64,000 nt of DNA from Xanthomonas axonopodis (GTDB lineage: Bacteria > Pseudomonadota > Gammaproteobacteria > Xanthomonadales > Xanthomonadaceae): assembly GCF_001304695.1 (NCBI RefSeq), contig NZ_JFAQ01000049.1, forward strand, positions 1-64,000, read 5' to 3'. The notes beneath the pieces were generated by a model that searched no databases, was not told the origin of the DNA, and saw nothing but the letters and a program-made list of their open reading frames with translations. Both the position numbers and the translations under genes were made by a program. This document shows, in pieces, positions 10,223 to 18,106 of this stretch. Positions within the stretch are counted from its first letter, which is position 1. Every line of letters begins with the position of its first letter.

Positions 10223-10861
10223 TCAGCCCTCGCCTTCCGGCTCCAACGCCTTGACGAGTACCGCCGCCTGCGTGCGGCTGTAGCAGTCGAGCTTTTTCAG
10301 GATCGCGGTGACGTGCACCTTGACGGTGTTTTCGGCCAGGCCCAGTTCGTGCGCGATCTGCTTGTTGAGCAGGCCATCGGCCAGGCTCAGCAGCACACGG
10401 AATTGTTGCGGGGTGAGCTGGGCGAGTTTGGAGGCCAGTTGTGCATCGGCCTCCGAGCGTTCGGCGGTCATCGGCGGGAACCAGGTGCCGCCTTCCAGCA
10501 CGCTGGCCACCGCGGTACCGATCGATTCGGCCGGCGTGGATTTGGGAATGAACCCGGCCGCGCCGAACTGCTGCGCACGCCGGATCACCCGCGGATGATC
10601 GTTGGAGGAGATCACCACCACCGGAATGTCCGGGTGTTCGCCACGCACATGCAACAGCGCCGAAAAACCGCGTGCACCGGGCATGGCCAGATCCAGCAGC
10701 ACCAGCTCAGCCTGCGGATGCGAACGCAGCATGGCACTCAAGGTGGCGGCGCTGGAGGCTTCCACCACGTTGGCCTGCGGCAGGGTCTGCTGCAGCACGT
10801 GGAGGACGGCGGCGCGGAACAGCGGGTGGTCGTCGGCGACGAGAATGGTGACATCGGCCAT
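10223..10861 (-). CDS. NarL/FixJ-type response regulator (receiver plus LuxR helix-turn-helix)
   Basis: 212 residues. Receiver domain at about 4-125: acidic pair in VADDHPLF, phospho-Asp in LVLLDLAMPG, conserved Lys in FIPKSTP. LuxR-type helix-turn-helix at about 145-205 (LTPQQFRVLLSLADG, KQIAHELGLAENTVKVHV). The ATG at 10861 begins MADVTIL; longer upstream frames lack coding character. It lies 40 bases after the binding-protein gene of the tctDE operon and on the same strand, so it is probably its last gene. It has no dedicated kinase there, and the hybrid kinase at 1.8-4.5 kb is a candidate partner. Confidence 0.9.
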   Translation of the reverse strand: MADVTILVADDHPLFRAAVLHVLQQTLPQANVVEASSAATLSAMLRSHPQAELVLLDLAMPGARGFSALLHVRGEHPDIPVVVISSNDHPRVIRRAQQFGAAGFIPKSTPAESIGTAVASVLEGGTWFPPMTAERSEADAQLASKLAQLTPQQFRVLLSLADGLLNKQIAHELGLAENTVKVHVTAILKKLDCYSRTQAAVLVKALEPEGEG

Positions 10862-10901
10862 GCGCCAAGTCTGGCACATGTGCCGCCGCCGATACCCTGC
10901 C

Positions 10902-11954
10902 CTAGCGCGGCGGCTGCGTGCTCGCCCGCCAGGCATCCAGGAACTGGCGGCGCTTGAGCTTGTCCAGATACACCAGCAGCCCGGGGCCGAGCGGGATCGG
11001 GCGGAACGGTGGCTGCGCCGAACCGCCGCGGCCACCGGCCGCCGGCAGGATCGGCATCAGCCGCGCTTCGCGCGACAGCACCTGCTGGCCGCGCGGTGAG
11101 AGCAGATAGTCAAGGAATATGCGCGCCTCCGGCGCATGCGGCGCCGTCTTGGGGATCACTGCCGTGCGCAATGCCACCAGCGTGTAATCCTGCGGCTGCA
11201 CGATGCCCAGCGGCGCCCCCGCATCGATGCGGGCCTGCGCATAGGAGCCAAGCACGTTGTAGGCAAGCAACAGCTCGCCACGGCTGACGCGGTCGAGCAA
11301 GCTGCCGGTGCGCTCTTCCAACACCACCCGGTTGGCCCCCAGTGCAGCGAGCAGCGCACCGGCGATACTGCCCACCTGGCCGTCCTGGGTGGCGAACAGA
11401 TACCCCACGCCGCTGCGCTCGACATCGTAGGTTCCGACCTTGCCGCGCAGCGGTGCATCGGGCGCACGCAGCAACGCCAGCAATTGCCGGCGCGTGCGCG
11501 GCACGCGGGCGGCATCCAGCTTGCGCGTGTTGTAGACGATGGCCACCGGCTCGTAGCTGATGCCGAACACTTCATGGCGCCATTGCGCCCATGCTGGCAA
11601 GGCTTCGGTCTGTGCGGAGCGGTGCGCCAGCGCGTGGCCGTCGTTCACCAGTTTGGTCTGCAGGTCCATGCTGGCGCTGATCAGCATGTCTGCAGCAGGT
11701 GCGCCATGGCCTGGGTGCAGATAACGCTCGTAGATGTCCCAGGCGATCACGTCTTCGTAGATCACCTCGGTACCCGGGTGCAACCGTTGATAGTCGCGGA
11801 TGATTGCACCGAACACTTCCAGGTCGGTGGAGCCCTGCACGCGCAGCTGCACCTGCACCGGGCCCTGTGCAGGAAAGCGGCGCACATCGCCGGGCGCCGC
11901 GCAGGCGATGCCATGGACCAGCAGCAATACCAGCATCCACATCGGCCGCATCAT
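10902..11954 (-). CDS. Extracellular solute-binding protein coupled to TctDE
   Basis: 350 residues with a signal peptide (WMLVLLLVHGIACAAP). The mature part is a type 2 periplasmic-binding protein of the iron(III)/thiamine-like group: VQLRVQGSTDLEVFGAIIRDY, then YNTRKLDAARVPRTRRQLLAL and DYLLSPRGQQVLSREA. The start ATG at 11954 overlaps the tctE stop at 11951 (ATGA), so kinase and binding protein are made together. No ABC transporter gene is near. Most likely it binds the signal, possibly a tricarboxylate or its metal complex, and presents it to the TctE periplasmic domain. That role is inferred from context. Confidence 0.85.
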   Translation of the reverse strand: MMRPMWMLVLLLVHGIACAAPGDVRRFPAQGPVQVQLRVQGSTDLEVFGAIIRDYQRLHPGTEVIYEDVIAWDIYERYLHPGHGAPAADMLISASMDLQTKLVNDGHALAHRSAQTEALPAWAQWRHEVFGISYEPVAIVYNTRKLDAARVPRTRRQLLALLRAPDAPLRGKVGTYDVERSGVGYLFATQDGQVGSIAGALLAALGANRVVLEERTGSLLDRVSRGELLLAYNVLGSYAQARIDAGAPLGIVQPQDYTLVALRTAVIPKTAPHAPEARIFLDYLLSPRGQQVLSREARLMPILPAAGGRGGSAQPPFRPIPLGPGLLVYLDKLKRRQFLDAWRASTQPPR

Positions 11955-13336
11955 GCGCCTCCTCCAGGAAAATGCAGCGAGGCGATCAAGCCGCCACCGA
12001 TGCGGTTGGCCAGATCGATGCGTCCGCCATGCGCTTCCACCACGCGCTTGACGATGGCCAATCCCAGCCCGGCGCCGCCGGCAGGCGCATCCGCTCCCCG
12101 TACGAAACGCTCGAACACCCGCTCGGCTTCGGCAGCTGGAATGCCGGGACCATGATCGGCGATGGTCAGCACGTGATGGTTGCCGTCGCTGGTGAGCGCC
12201 ACCTGCAGCGGTCCACCGGCACCGTATTCGCAGGCGTTGTCGATCAGGTTTTTCAGCGCCTCGCGCAGTAGCAATGCATCGCCACGCAGCAGCGCCGGTT
12301 GCGGGTCGACCGCCAGCTGCACGCGCGGTGCGCCTGCGCTGCGCGGCAGCGCTTCGTACAAGGCCTGATGCAACACCTCGGCCAGATCCACGGTGTCAAA
12401 GCGCTGCAGGTTGGCACGATGGATCGCGCTGGCATCGCTGAGCAACTGATTGAGCAGCCGGCTCATGTGGCTGGCATTGCGCTCGATCGCCACCAGGCTG
12501 CGTTGCATCTCGTGCGGGTCGTCGTCGTCCATCGCCAGTTGCGCCTGTGCGCGCAAGGCCGCCAGCGGCGTGCGCATCTGGTGCGCGGCTTCGGCCATGA
12601 AGGCGCGCAAGGTTTCGTTACTGGACGATAGCCGCGCCATGAACCGGTTGAGCGCGGTCACCATCAACTGCATTTCCTGCGGCGCCGGCACGTTCAGCGG
12701 CTTGAGGTCGGAGGGTTCGCGCCGCGACAGATCGCGCTCGATGCGCTGCAGCGGCCGCAACGCGCGGTAGACGCCCAGCCACACCAACCCCAGCGCCAGC
12801 AGCGACAGCACGCCAATCGCCGCCAAGGCGTTGAGCACCACATCGCGCGCCACCGCATCGCGTGCGCGCCGGGTCTGGCCCACCTGCACCCGCACCTCGC
12901 CCTGCCCCGACGCCGACGCCACCCGATGCATCACCACCGCAAAGCGCACCGGCTCGCCGCTGTACTGCGCATCGAACAACAGCGGCCGCTCGTCGCGGGG
13001 GGCACGCGGCGGCAGCGGCAGCGTCTCTTCGCCGGTGATGGTGCGGCCCTGCGCATCGAACACGCGATAGAACACGCGGTCTTCCGGTGCCATGCCGAGC
13101 AGATCCAGCGAGGCGTACGGCAGATCCACCTGCCAGTCACCACCGACCAATGCCACGCTGTCGATGATCGACAAGGCCGAGGACACCAGCAGATGATCGT
13201 AGGACCGATTGGCCGCCCGCTCGCCGTAATTGCGTGCGGCAAAGAACAGCACCACCGCACCCAGCAGCGACAGGCTGCCCAGATACAGCACCAAGGTGCG
13301 CCGGATCGACGGTGCCACCGTCAGCGGCTCAGCCAT
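11951..13336 (-). CDS. tctE: Sensor histidine kinase TctE (tricarboxylate two-component system)
   Basis: 461 residues. Membrane helix near 13-35, a periplasmic 2CSK_N sensor domain, a second helix near 168-190, then HAMP, HisKA (phospho-His in AEAAHQMRTPLAALRAQAQ) and HATPase ([28 protein letters not shown]). The 2CSK_N-type sensor and adjoining TctD-like regulator match the tricarboxylate-responsive TctDE family. The start ATG at 13336 overlaps the tctD stop by eight bases, and the stop overlaps the next start. The operon faces a porin and a CitMHS citrate carrier, consistent with citrate control. Confidence 0.9.
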   Translation of the reverse strand: MAEPLTVAPSIRRTLVLYLGSLSLLGAVVLFFAARNYGERAANRSYDHLLVSSALSIIDSVALVGGDWQVDLPYASLDLLGMAPEDRVFYRVFDAQGRTITGEETLPLPPRAPRDERPLLFDAQYSGEPVRFAVVMHRVASASGQGEVRVQVGQTRRARDAVARDVVLNALAAIGVLSLLALGLVWLGVYRALRPLQRIERDLSRREPSDLKPLNVPAPQEMQLMVTALNRFMARLSSSNETLRAFMAEAAHQMRTPLAALRAQAQLAMDDDDPHEMQRSLVAIERNASHMSRLLNQLLSDASAIHRANLQRFDTVDLAEVLHQALYEALPRSAGAPRVQLAVDPQPALLRGDALLLREALKNLIDNACEYGAGGPLQVALTSDGNHHVLTIADHGPGIPAAEAERVFERFVRGADAPAGGAGLGLAIVKRVVEAHGGRIDLANRIGGGLIASLHFPGGGA

Positions 13337-14030
13337 CGACGCCCGGCTCCATCGGCGCATGCGGGTCGGCTTCTTGGAGTTTGTAACCGGCACCGCGCAC
13401 TGTGACGATGCGCAATGGTGCCGCGGCCAGCTTGCGCCGCAGCCGGCCGACATACAGCTCGATCGCGTTGGGCCCGGCATCATCGTCGAAGCCGAACAAC
13501 CCGTTGCCGATCTCGTCCTTGCCAACCACTTGCCCGAGCCGTCCGATCAGGATTTCGAACAGACGATATTCGCGATTGGGCAACTCGATCGGCACGCCAT
13601 CCAGCAGCAGCGTGTGCGCGGCATTGTCGAAGACAAATCCGCCGATCTGCACCACCTCGCTGGCCTGGCCACGACTGCGCCGCAGCAACACCCGGCAACG
13701 CGCTTCGAACTCGCGGAAGTCGAACGGCTTGCCCAGGTAATCGTCCGCACCGACATCCAATGCCTGCACGCGGTCTTCGATGCCATCGCGCGCGGTCAGC
13801 ATCAGCACCGGCGTGGTATCGCCGCGCTCGCGCATGCCGGCCAGCACCCGCAACCCATCGAATTTGGGCAACCCGATATCCAGCACCACCAGATCGAAGT
13901 TCTGATACCGCAACACACTTGCCGCCGCCAACCCATCGGCCTGCCAATCCACCGCATGCCCGCTACGGCGCATGCGCCGCACGATGGCATCGGCGAGGTC
14001 GGCGTTGTCTTCGACTAGGAGAAGGCGCAT
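13329..14030 (-). CDS. tctD: OmpR-type response regulator TctD
   Basis: 233 residues. Receiver: acidic pair in LLVEDNADLADA, phospho-Asp in LVVLDIGLPKFDG, conserved Lys in YLGKPFDFREFEAR. The C-terminal winged helix (about 125-222) includes LPNREYRLFEIL, DAGPNAIELYVGRLRRKL and IVTVRGAGYKL. This is the TctD group regulating tricarboxylate uptake. It is first in a four-gene operon (tctD, tctE, binding protein, LuxR-type regulator). Its start faces the porin at 14.28 kb across a 254-base gap dominated by a large inverted repeat; TctD sites may lie there, but I cannot pick one. Confidence 0.93.
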   Translation of the reverse strand: MRLLLVEDNADLADAIVRRMRRSGHAVDWQADGLAAASVLRYQNFDLVVLDIGLPKFDGLRVLAGMRERGDTTPVLMLTARDGIEDRVQALDVGADDYLGKPFDFREFEARCRVLLRRSRGQASEVVQIGGFVFDNAAHTLLLDGVPIELPNREYRLFEILIGRLGQVVGKDEIGNGLFGFDDDAGPNAIELYVGRLRRKLAAAPLRIVTVRGAGYKLQEADPHAPMEPGVDG

Positions 14031-14040
14031 GAGCGAGGAT

Positions 14041-14164
14041 TGGGGAGTCGGGATTGGGGATTAGCAAAGGCAGTTGGCTGCGGCCGGAAGGTAACAGGCC
14101 GTGCAAACAAAAGCTTGCGGCCGTTGCAATTGTGCTTTTACGAATCCCCAATCCCGACTCCCCA
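14041..14164. repeat. Perfect 22-bp inverted repeat with 80-base loop
   Basis: Arms 14041-14062 and 14143-14164 are perfect reverse complements built from the word GGGATTGGGGATT. The loop is an AT-richer island in a GC-rich context (CAAACAAAAGCTTG, CAATTGTGCTTTTA). It sits between the divergent tctD and porin genes. A relative with 16-bp arms is at 17052-17125, and a tandem GGGAATC array is at 19143-19198. These look like the dispersed intergenic repeats of xanthomonads rather than specific regulatory sites. Confidence 0.85.
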
Positions 14165-14284
14165 ATCCCGCCCCTCAACGACAGGTCCATGACAGCTTCG
14201 CCGGACTAGGCTGCTGCCAACGCGCCGCGGCGGTTATGCAGCGCATCGGCCAAACGTGATTCACACATGTACCTGGGAGCGTCT

Positions 14285-15478
14285 GTGAGCAACGACACCT
14301 TGCGTTTGCGTGCCTTCGGCGCCTGCGCGGCGATTTGCCTTGCACCGGCGGCACATGCCGCCGACGAGGCCGGCCCGGTCACTGCCGAAGTGGGCGGGCG
14401 CGTGCATTGGGACTTCACCGTGTTCGACAACGACGACCGTGGTGCGCGCGAGCCCAACGACACCCAGTTCCGCCGCGTGTGGCTGGATGTGTCCGGCAAG
14501 TTCTACGGGTTCAATTACAAGGCCGAGGCGGATTTCGCCGGTCTGCAGTACGAAGCGGGCAGCCGCGGCATCCTGGCGCGCGATGTCTATATCGCCAAGA
14601 AGTTTTCGGCCGGTACGCTGACCGTTGGCCAGTTCAAGCAGTACTTTTCGCTGGACGATCGCACCGGCTCCAACTACGGCCCGTTCCTGGAACGCGGCTA
14701 CGCCTCGACCACGCTGGCGCCGATCTACCGCAAGGCCATTTCCTGGCAGACCAATCGCCCGGATGCGACCTGGTCCACGTCCGCCTACAGCCTGGAAAGC
14801 ATCGATAATTCCTCGACCAAGGGCGGCGCGCTCGGCACGCGCCTGACCTACGCCCCGGAGATGGGCGAGGCACGCTTGCGCCACCTGGGCCTGTCGCTGG
14901 CGCACGAGCGCTATTCGCATCCGGGCAGTGGTGGCGCTTCGTCGCTGCTGATCCGCCCACGTCCGGAAAACGATCTGGCCAACAATAGCCGCATCACCCT
15001 GGCGCGTTTTGCCGACGGCCGCGACACCGATTTCGACAAGTGGTCGCTGGAATATGCCGAAGTGCTCGGCCCGTGGTCGTGGCAGAGCGAATTCAGCGGC
15101 GGCCTGCTCGACGATGGCGCGCAGCACGCCAAGGTGTTGGCCAGCTATGGGCTGGTCAGCTGGTTCGTCACCGGCGAATCGCGCGGTTACGACCGCAAGA
15201 CCGGCCGCTTCAGCCGCATCGCCATGCCCAACCGCCCCTCCGGTGCGTTCGAGCTGGCATTGCGCTACGACTACATGCGTGGCAACCAGCATCTGGACGG
15301 GCAACCGGACTTCATCAACGCCAGCACGCAGTCGTGGACGCTGGGCGGCAACTGGTATTTCAAGCCGAACCTGCGCGTGATGCTCAACGTGATCGATAGC
15401 CACAACCGCGACCGCATTTCCGACGCAGTGGTCGACCACACGCTAGCGGTGACCGGCCGCTTTCAGTACGACTTCTGA
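14285..15478 (+). CDS. OprO/OprP-type porin of the citrate locus
   Basis: 397 residues from GTG 14285, or 403 from ATG 14267. The GTG has a GGGAG-like site about seven bases before it, while the ATG has none. A signal peptide ends AAHAADE. The barrel region carries family blocks such as FRRVWLDVSGKFYGFNYKAE, TVGQFKQYFSLDD and VTGESRGYDRKTGRF, and it ends FQYDF with a terminal Phe. It belongs to the phosphate-selective porin O/P family. Placement between tctDE and a CitMHS carrier suggests that it admits citrate or another tricarboxylate through the outer membrane. The downstream transporter begins 226 bases later. Confidence 0.85.
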   Translation: MSNDTLRLRAFGACAAICLAPAAHAADEAGPVTAEVGGRVHWDFTVFDNDDRGAREPNDTQFRRVWLDVSGKFYGFNYKAEADFAGLQYEAGSRGILARDVYIAKKFSAGTLTVGQFKQYFSLDDRTGSNYGPFLERGYASTTLAPIYRKAISWQTNRPDATWSTSAYSLESIDNSSTKGGALGTRLTYAPEMGEARLRHLGLSLAHERYSHPGSGGASSLLIRPRPENDLANNSRITLARFADGRDTDFDKWSLEYAEVLGPWSWQSEFSGGLLDDGAQHAKVLASYGLVSWFVTGESRGYDRKTGRFSRIAMPNRPSGAFELALRYDYMRGNQHLDGQPDFINASTQSWTLGGNWYFKPNLRVMLNVIDSHNRDRISDAVVDHTLAVTGRFQYDF

Positions 15479-15633
15479 TGCGCATCTGCATCGCATCGGC
15501 CAGCAGAAAGATCGCCGTGCGCCTGTCGGCTGCATGGATCGGTGCAACGTGCCGCAGTGCCGCTGCGTGCGCCCCCACCACCCTGCGTGCGGTACGTCAC
15601 CTGCGTGACGTCGCCTTCGCATGCCTGGATCGT

Positions 15634-15660
15634 CAGCGTTGCGCACCCTGCGCAACGCTG
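15634..15660. promoter_or_regulatory. Perfect 11-bp inverted repeat upstream of the CitMHS gene
   Basis: CAGCGTTGCGC (15634-15644) and GCGCAACGCTG (15650-15660) are perfect reverse complements around a five-base loop, ending 44 bases before the transporter start. No T-run follows, so it is not a standard terminator. It may be a regulator-binding palindrome or an RNA hairpin controlling readthrough from the porin gene. Confidence 0.55.
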
Positions 15661-15704
15661 AGTTCCACTCTCCCCCTGCTGTACGCCTCAAAGGATTCGC
15701 CCGC

Positions 15705-17033
15705 ATGCTGACCGCGCTCGGTTTCGGAATGGTGATCACCTTCATGTACCTGATCATGAGCAAGCGGTTGTCGCCGCTGGTGGCTCTGATCACGGTGCCG
15801 ATCGTGTTCGCGTTGCTGGGCGGCTTCGGCACCGGCATCAACGAGATGATGCTCGAAGGCATCAAGAAGATCGCGCCCACCGGCGTGATGCTGATGTTCG
15901 CCATCCTGTATTTCGGGGTGATGATCGATGCCGGGCTGTTCGACCCGCTGGTTGGCCGCATCCTGCGTCTGGTCAAGGGCGATCCACTGAAGATCGTGAT
16001 GGGGACGGCGATCCTGGCGCTGCTGATCTCGCTCGACGGCGACGGCTCGACCACCTACATGATCACCGTCTCTGCGATGTTGCCGCTGTACCGGCGCCTG
16101 GGCATGAACGCGCTCAACCTGACCTGCGTCACCATCCTGTCCAGCGGCGTGATGAACCTGACCCCGTGGGGCGGCCCGACCGCCCGCGCCGCCACCGCGC
16201 TGCATGTGGATCCGGCCGATGTGTTCGTGCCGTCGGTGCCGGCCATGGTGCTGGCGATCGCTGGCATCCTGACGCTGGCCTGGTATCTGGGCATGCGCGA
16301 GCGTCGCCGCCTGGGCGTGGTGCGCCTGCCGGCCGATGGCAACTGGCTGGACACCAGCATCCCCGAAGAAAACGACGCCCTGCCGCGTGTGGAAGACACC
16401 GAGGACATGAAGCGGCCGAAGTTGCTGTGGGTGAATCTGCTGTTGACGTTGGCCCTGATGGGCGCGCTTGTGGTGAGCGTGCTGCCGATGCCGGTGCTGT
16501 TCATGATCGGCTTCGCGCTGGCGCTGATGATCAACTACCCGAATCTGTCCGAGCAGCGTCGTCGCTTGGTCAATCACGCCGGCAACGTGCTGTCGGTGGT
16601 GTCGCTGATCTTCGCTGCGGGTATCTTCACCGGCATCCTGTCCAACACCGGCATGGTCGAAGCAATGTCGCGCAGCTTTCTGGCCGTCATTCCCGACAGC
16701 TGGGGCCCCTATCTGGCGGTGATCACGGCGATCGTCAGCATGCCGTTCACGTTTTTCATGTCCAATGATGCGTTCTATTTCGGCGTGCTGCCGATCCTGT
16801 CCGAGGCCGCCAGCCATTACGGCATCACCCCGGTGGAAATGGCCCGCGCCTCGCTCGCCGGCCAGCCGGTGCACCTGCTCAGCCCCCTGGTCCCATCGAC
16901 CTATCTTCTGATCGGGTTGGCCAAGGTCGACTTCGCCGACCATCAACGCTTCACGCTCAAGTGGGCGGTGCTGATTTCACTGTTGATGCTTGGCGGCGGG
17001 TTGTTGTTTGGCTTGTTTCCGCTGGCGCGCTGA
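15705..17033 (+). CDS. CitMHS-family citrate transporter
   Basis: 442 residues with about eleven or twelve hydrophobic helices. CitMHS landmarks: GVMLMFAILYFGVMIDAGLF, SLDGDGSTTYMITVSAMLPLY, NLTPWGGPTARAA and, near the end, PFTFFMSNDAFYFGVLP. Members import citrate, often as a divalent-metal complex, with protons across the inner membrane. ATG 15705 is nine bases after AAGGA (15691-15695) and starts the first helix; the longer frame from 15621 is unlikely. With the preceding porin and tctDE it forms a coherent citrate-uptake locus. A PhbB-like dehydrogenase follows after a repeat-filled gap. Confidence 0.92.
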   Translation: MLTALGFGMVITFMYLIMSKRLSPLVALITVPIVFALLGGFGTGINEMMLEGIKKIAPTGVMLMFAILYFGVMIDAGLFDPLVGRILRLVKGDPLKIVMGTAILALLISLDGDGSTTYMITVSAMLPLYRRLGMNALNLTCVTILSSGVMNLTPWGGPTARAATALHVDPADVFVPSVPAMVLAIAGILTLAWYLGMRERRRLGVVRLPADGNWLDTSIPEENDALPRVEDTEDMKRPKLLWVNLLLTLALMGALVVSVLPMPVLFMIGFALALMINYPNLSEQRRRLVNHAGNVLSVVSLIFAAGIFTGILSNTGMVEAMSRSFLAVIPDSWGPYLAVITAIVSMPFTFFMSNDAFYFGVLPILSEAASHYGITPVEMARASLAGQPVHLLSPLVPSTYLLIGLAKVDFADHQRFTLKWAVLISLLMLGGGLLFGLFPLAR

Positions 17034-17051
17034 CGCCCGCCGGGATTCGGC

Positions 17052-17125
17052 ATTCGGGATTGGGGATTCGCAAAAGCGAATACCGCTGCCCGCTGTTGCG
17101 AATCCCGTCATCCCCAATCCCGAAT
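17052..17125. repeat. 16-bp inverted repeat of the GGGATTGGGGAT type
   Basis: Arms 17052-17067 and 17110-17125 are perfect reverse complements. A further weaker pairing (TTCGCAA with TTGCGAA) lies inside. It falls between the citrate carrier and the PhbB-like gene and shares its core word with the inverted repeat at 14041-14164. It could form a hairpin in the intercistronic RNA. Confidence 0.8.
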
Positions 17126-17150
17126 CCCAACTCCGAAGGAGTGACACCCA

Positions 17151-17891
17151 ATGACTCTCCGCATCGCATACGTCACCAGTGGCATGGGCAGTGTTGGTAC
17201 CGCGATCTGCCAGAAGCTGGCGCGCAGCGGGCATACCGTGGTTGCCGGTTGCGGGCCCAATTCGCCACGCAAGGCGTCGTGGTTACGCGAGCAGCGCGAG
17301 TTGGGCTTCGATTTCGTCGCATCCGAAGGCAATGCCGCCGATTGGGAGTCCACCGTCGCCGCGTTCGCCAAGGTCAAGGCCGAAGTCGGCGAGATCGATG
17401 TGCTGGTCAACAATGCCGGCGGCAGCCGCGACACCCTGTTCCGGCAGATGAGCCGCGACGACTGGAATGCGGTGATCGCCAGCAACCTGCATTCGTTGTT
17501 CAACATCACCAAGCAGGTGGTCGACGGCATGACCTCGCGCGGCTGGGGACGCATCGTCAACATCGGCTCGGTCAGCGCGCACAAGGGGCAGATCGGTCAG
17601 ATCAGTTTCGCCACCGCCAAGGCGGCCATGCATGGCTTCAGTCGCGCCTTGGCGCAGGAGGTCGCCTCGCGCGGGGTCACCGTCAACACCATCTCGCCCG
17701 GTTATATCGCCAGCGCCTCGATCAGCAGCTTCCCGCCGGATGTGCTCGATCGCCTGGCCACCTCGGTGCCGGTGCGCCGCCTGGGCAAGCCCTCGGAGGT
17801 GGCCGGCCTGTGCGCCTGGCTAGCGTCCGACGATGCCGCTTACGTCACCGGTGCCGACTACGCGGTCAACGGCGGCCTGTACATGGTTTGA
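17151..17891 (+). CDS. phbB: PhbB-like short-chain dehydrogenase lacking the catalytic tyrosine
   Basis: 246 residues, collinear along its length with acetoacetyl-CoA reductases (PhbB), which use NADPH to make 3-hydroxybutyryl-CoA. Conserved blocks: NNAGGSRDTLFRQM, GRIVNIGSVSAHKGQIGQ, VTVNTISPGYIA and VPVRRLGKPSEVAGLCAWLAS. Two key sites differ. The Ser140-Tyr153-Lys157 triad reads Ser140, Phe153 (TTC at 17607-17609), Lys157. The cofactor loop TGxxxGxG reads TSGMGSVG, with Ser at positions 10 and 14. Both changes should harm catalysis or NADPH binding, yet the frame is intact. It may be a pseudo-enzyme, have another role, or be early in decay. AAGGAGTG about ten bases before ATG 17151 supports the start. 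Confidence 0.85.
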   Translation: MTLRIAYVTSGMGSVGTAICQKLARSGHTVVAGCGPNSPRKASWLREQRELGFDFVASEGNAADWESTVAAFAKVKAEVGEIDVLVNNAGGSRDTLFRQMSRDDWNAVIASNLHSLFNITKQVVDGMTSRGWGRIVNIGSVSAHKGQIGQISFATAKAAMHGFSRALAQEVASRGVTVNTISPGYIASASISSFPPDVLDRLATSVPVRRLGKPSEVAGLCAWLASDDAAYVTGADYAVNGGLYMV

Positions 17892-18106
17892 GCGGGCCCC
17901 ACGACACGCTCTCGCCGCGCACTACTGCATGTCCCACTGCCCGCCTGCCCCGCACATCCGGCGCTCGATCTACGGGAGCGCCCACAAGGCTAGGAGATCC
18001 GTGCGCGCGTGCGCCCTGCCCGCGTGCGCAAGCAGCCGCGACCGTGCGAACAACCCGCCTCTAGTGCGAACTGATTACACTCTGGCCTTTTCCGCAGCGC
18101 GCTGCC

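Noticed and set aside
13320-14032. Plus-strand open frames opposite tctD
   Set aside because: They mirror the response-regulator gene, have Arg/His/Pro-rich translations and no independent start signals.
15633-16946. 437-codon minus-strand frame opposite the CitMHS gene
   Set aside because: Antisense shadow: His/Gln-rich translation without recognisable features, whereas the plus strand has all CitMHS landmarks.
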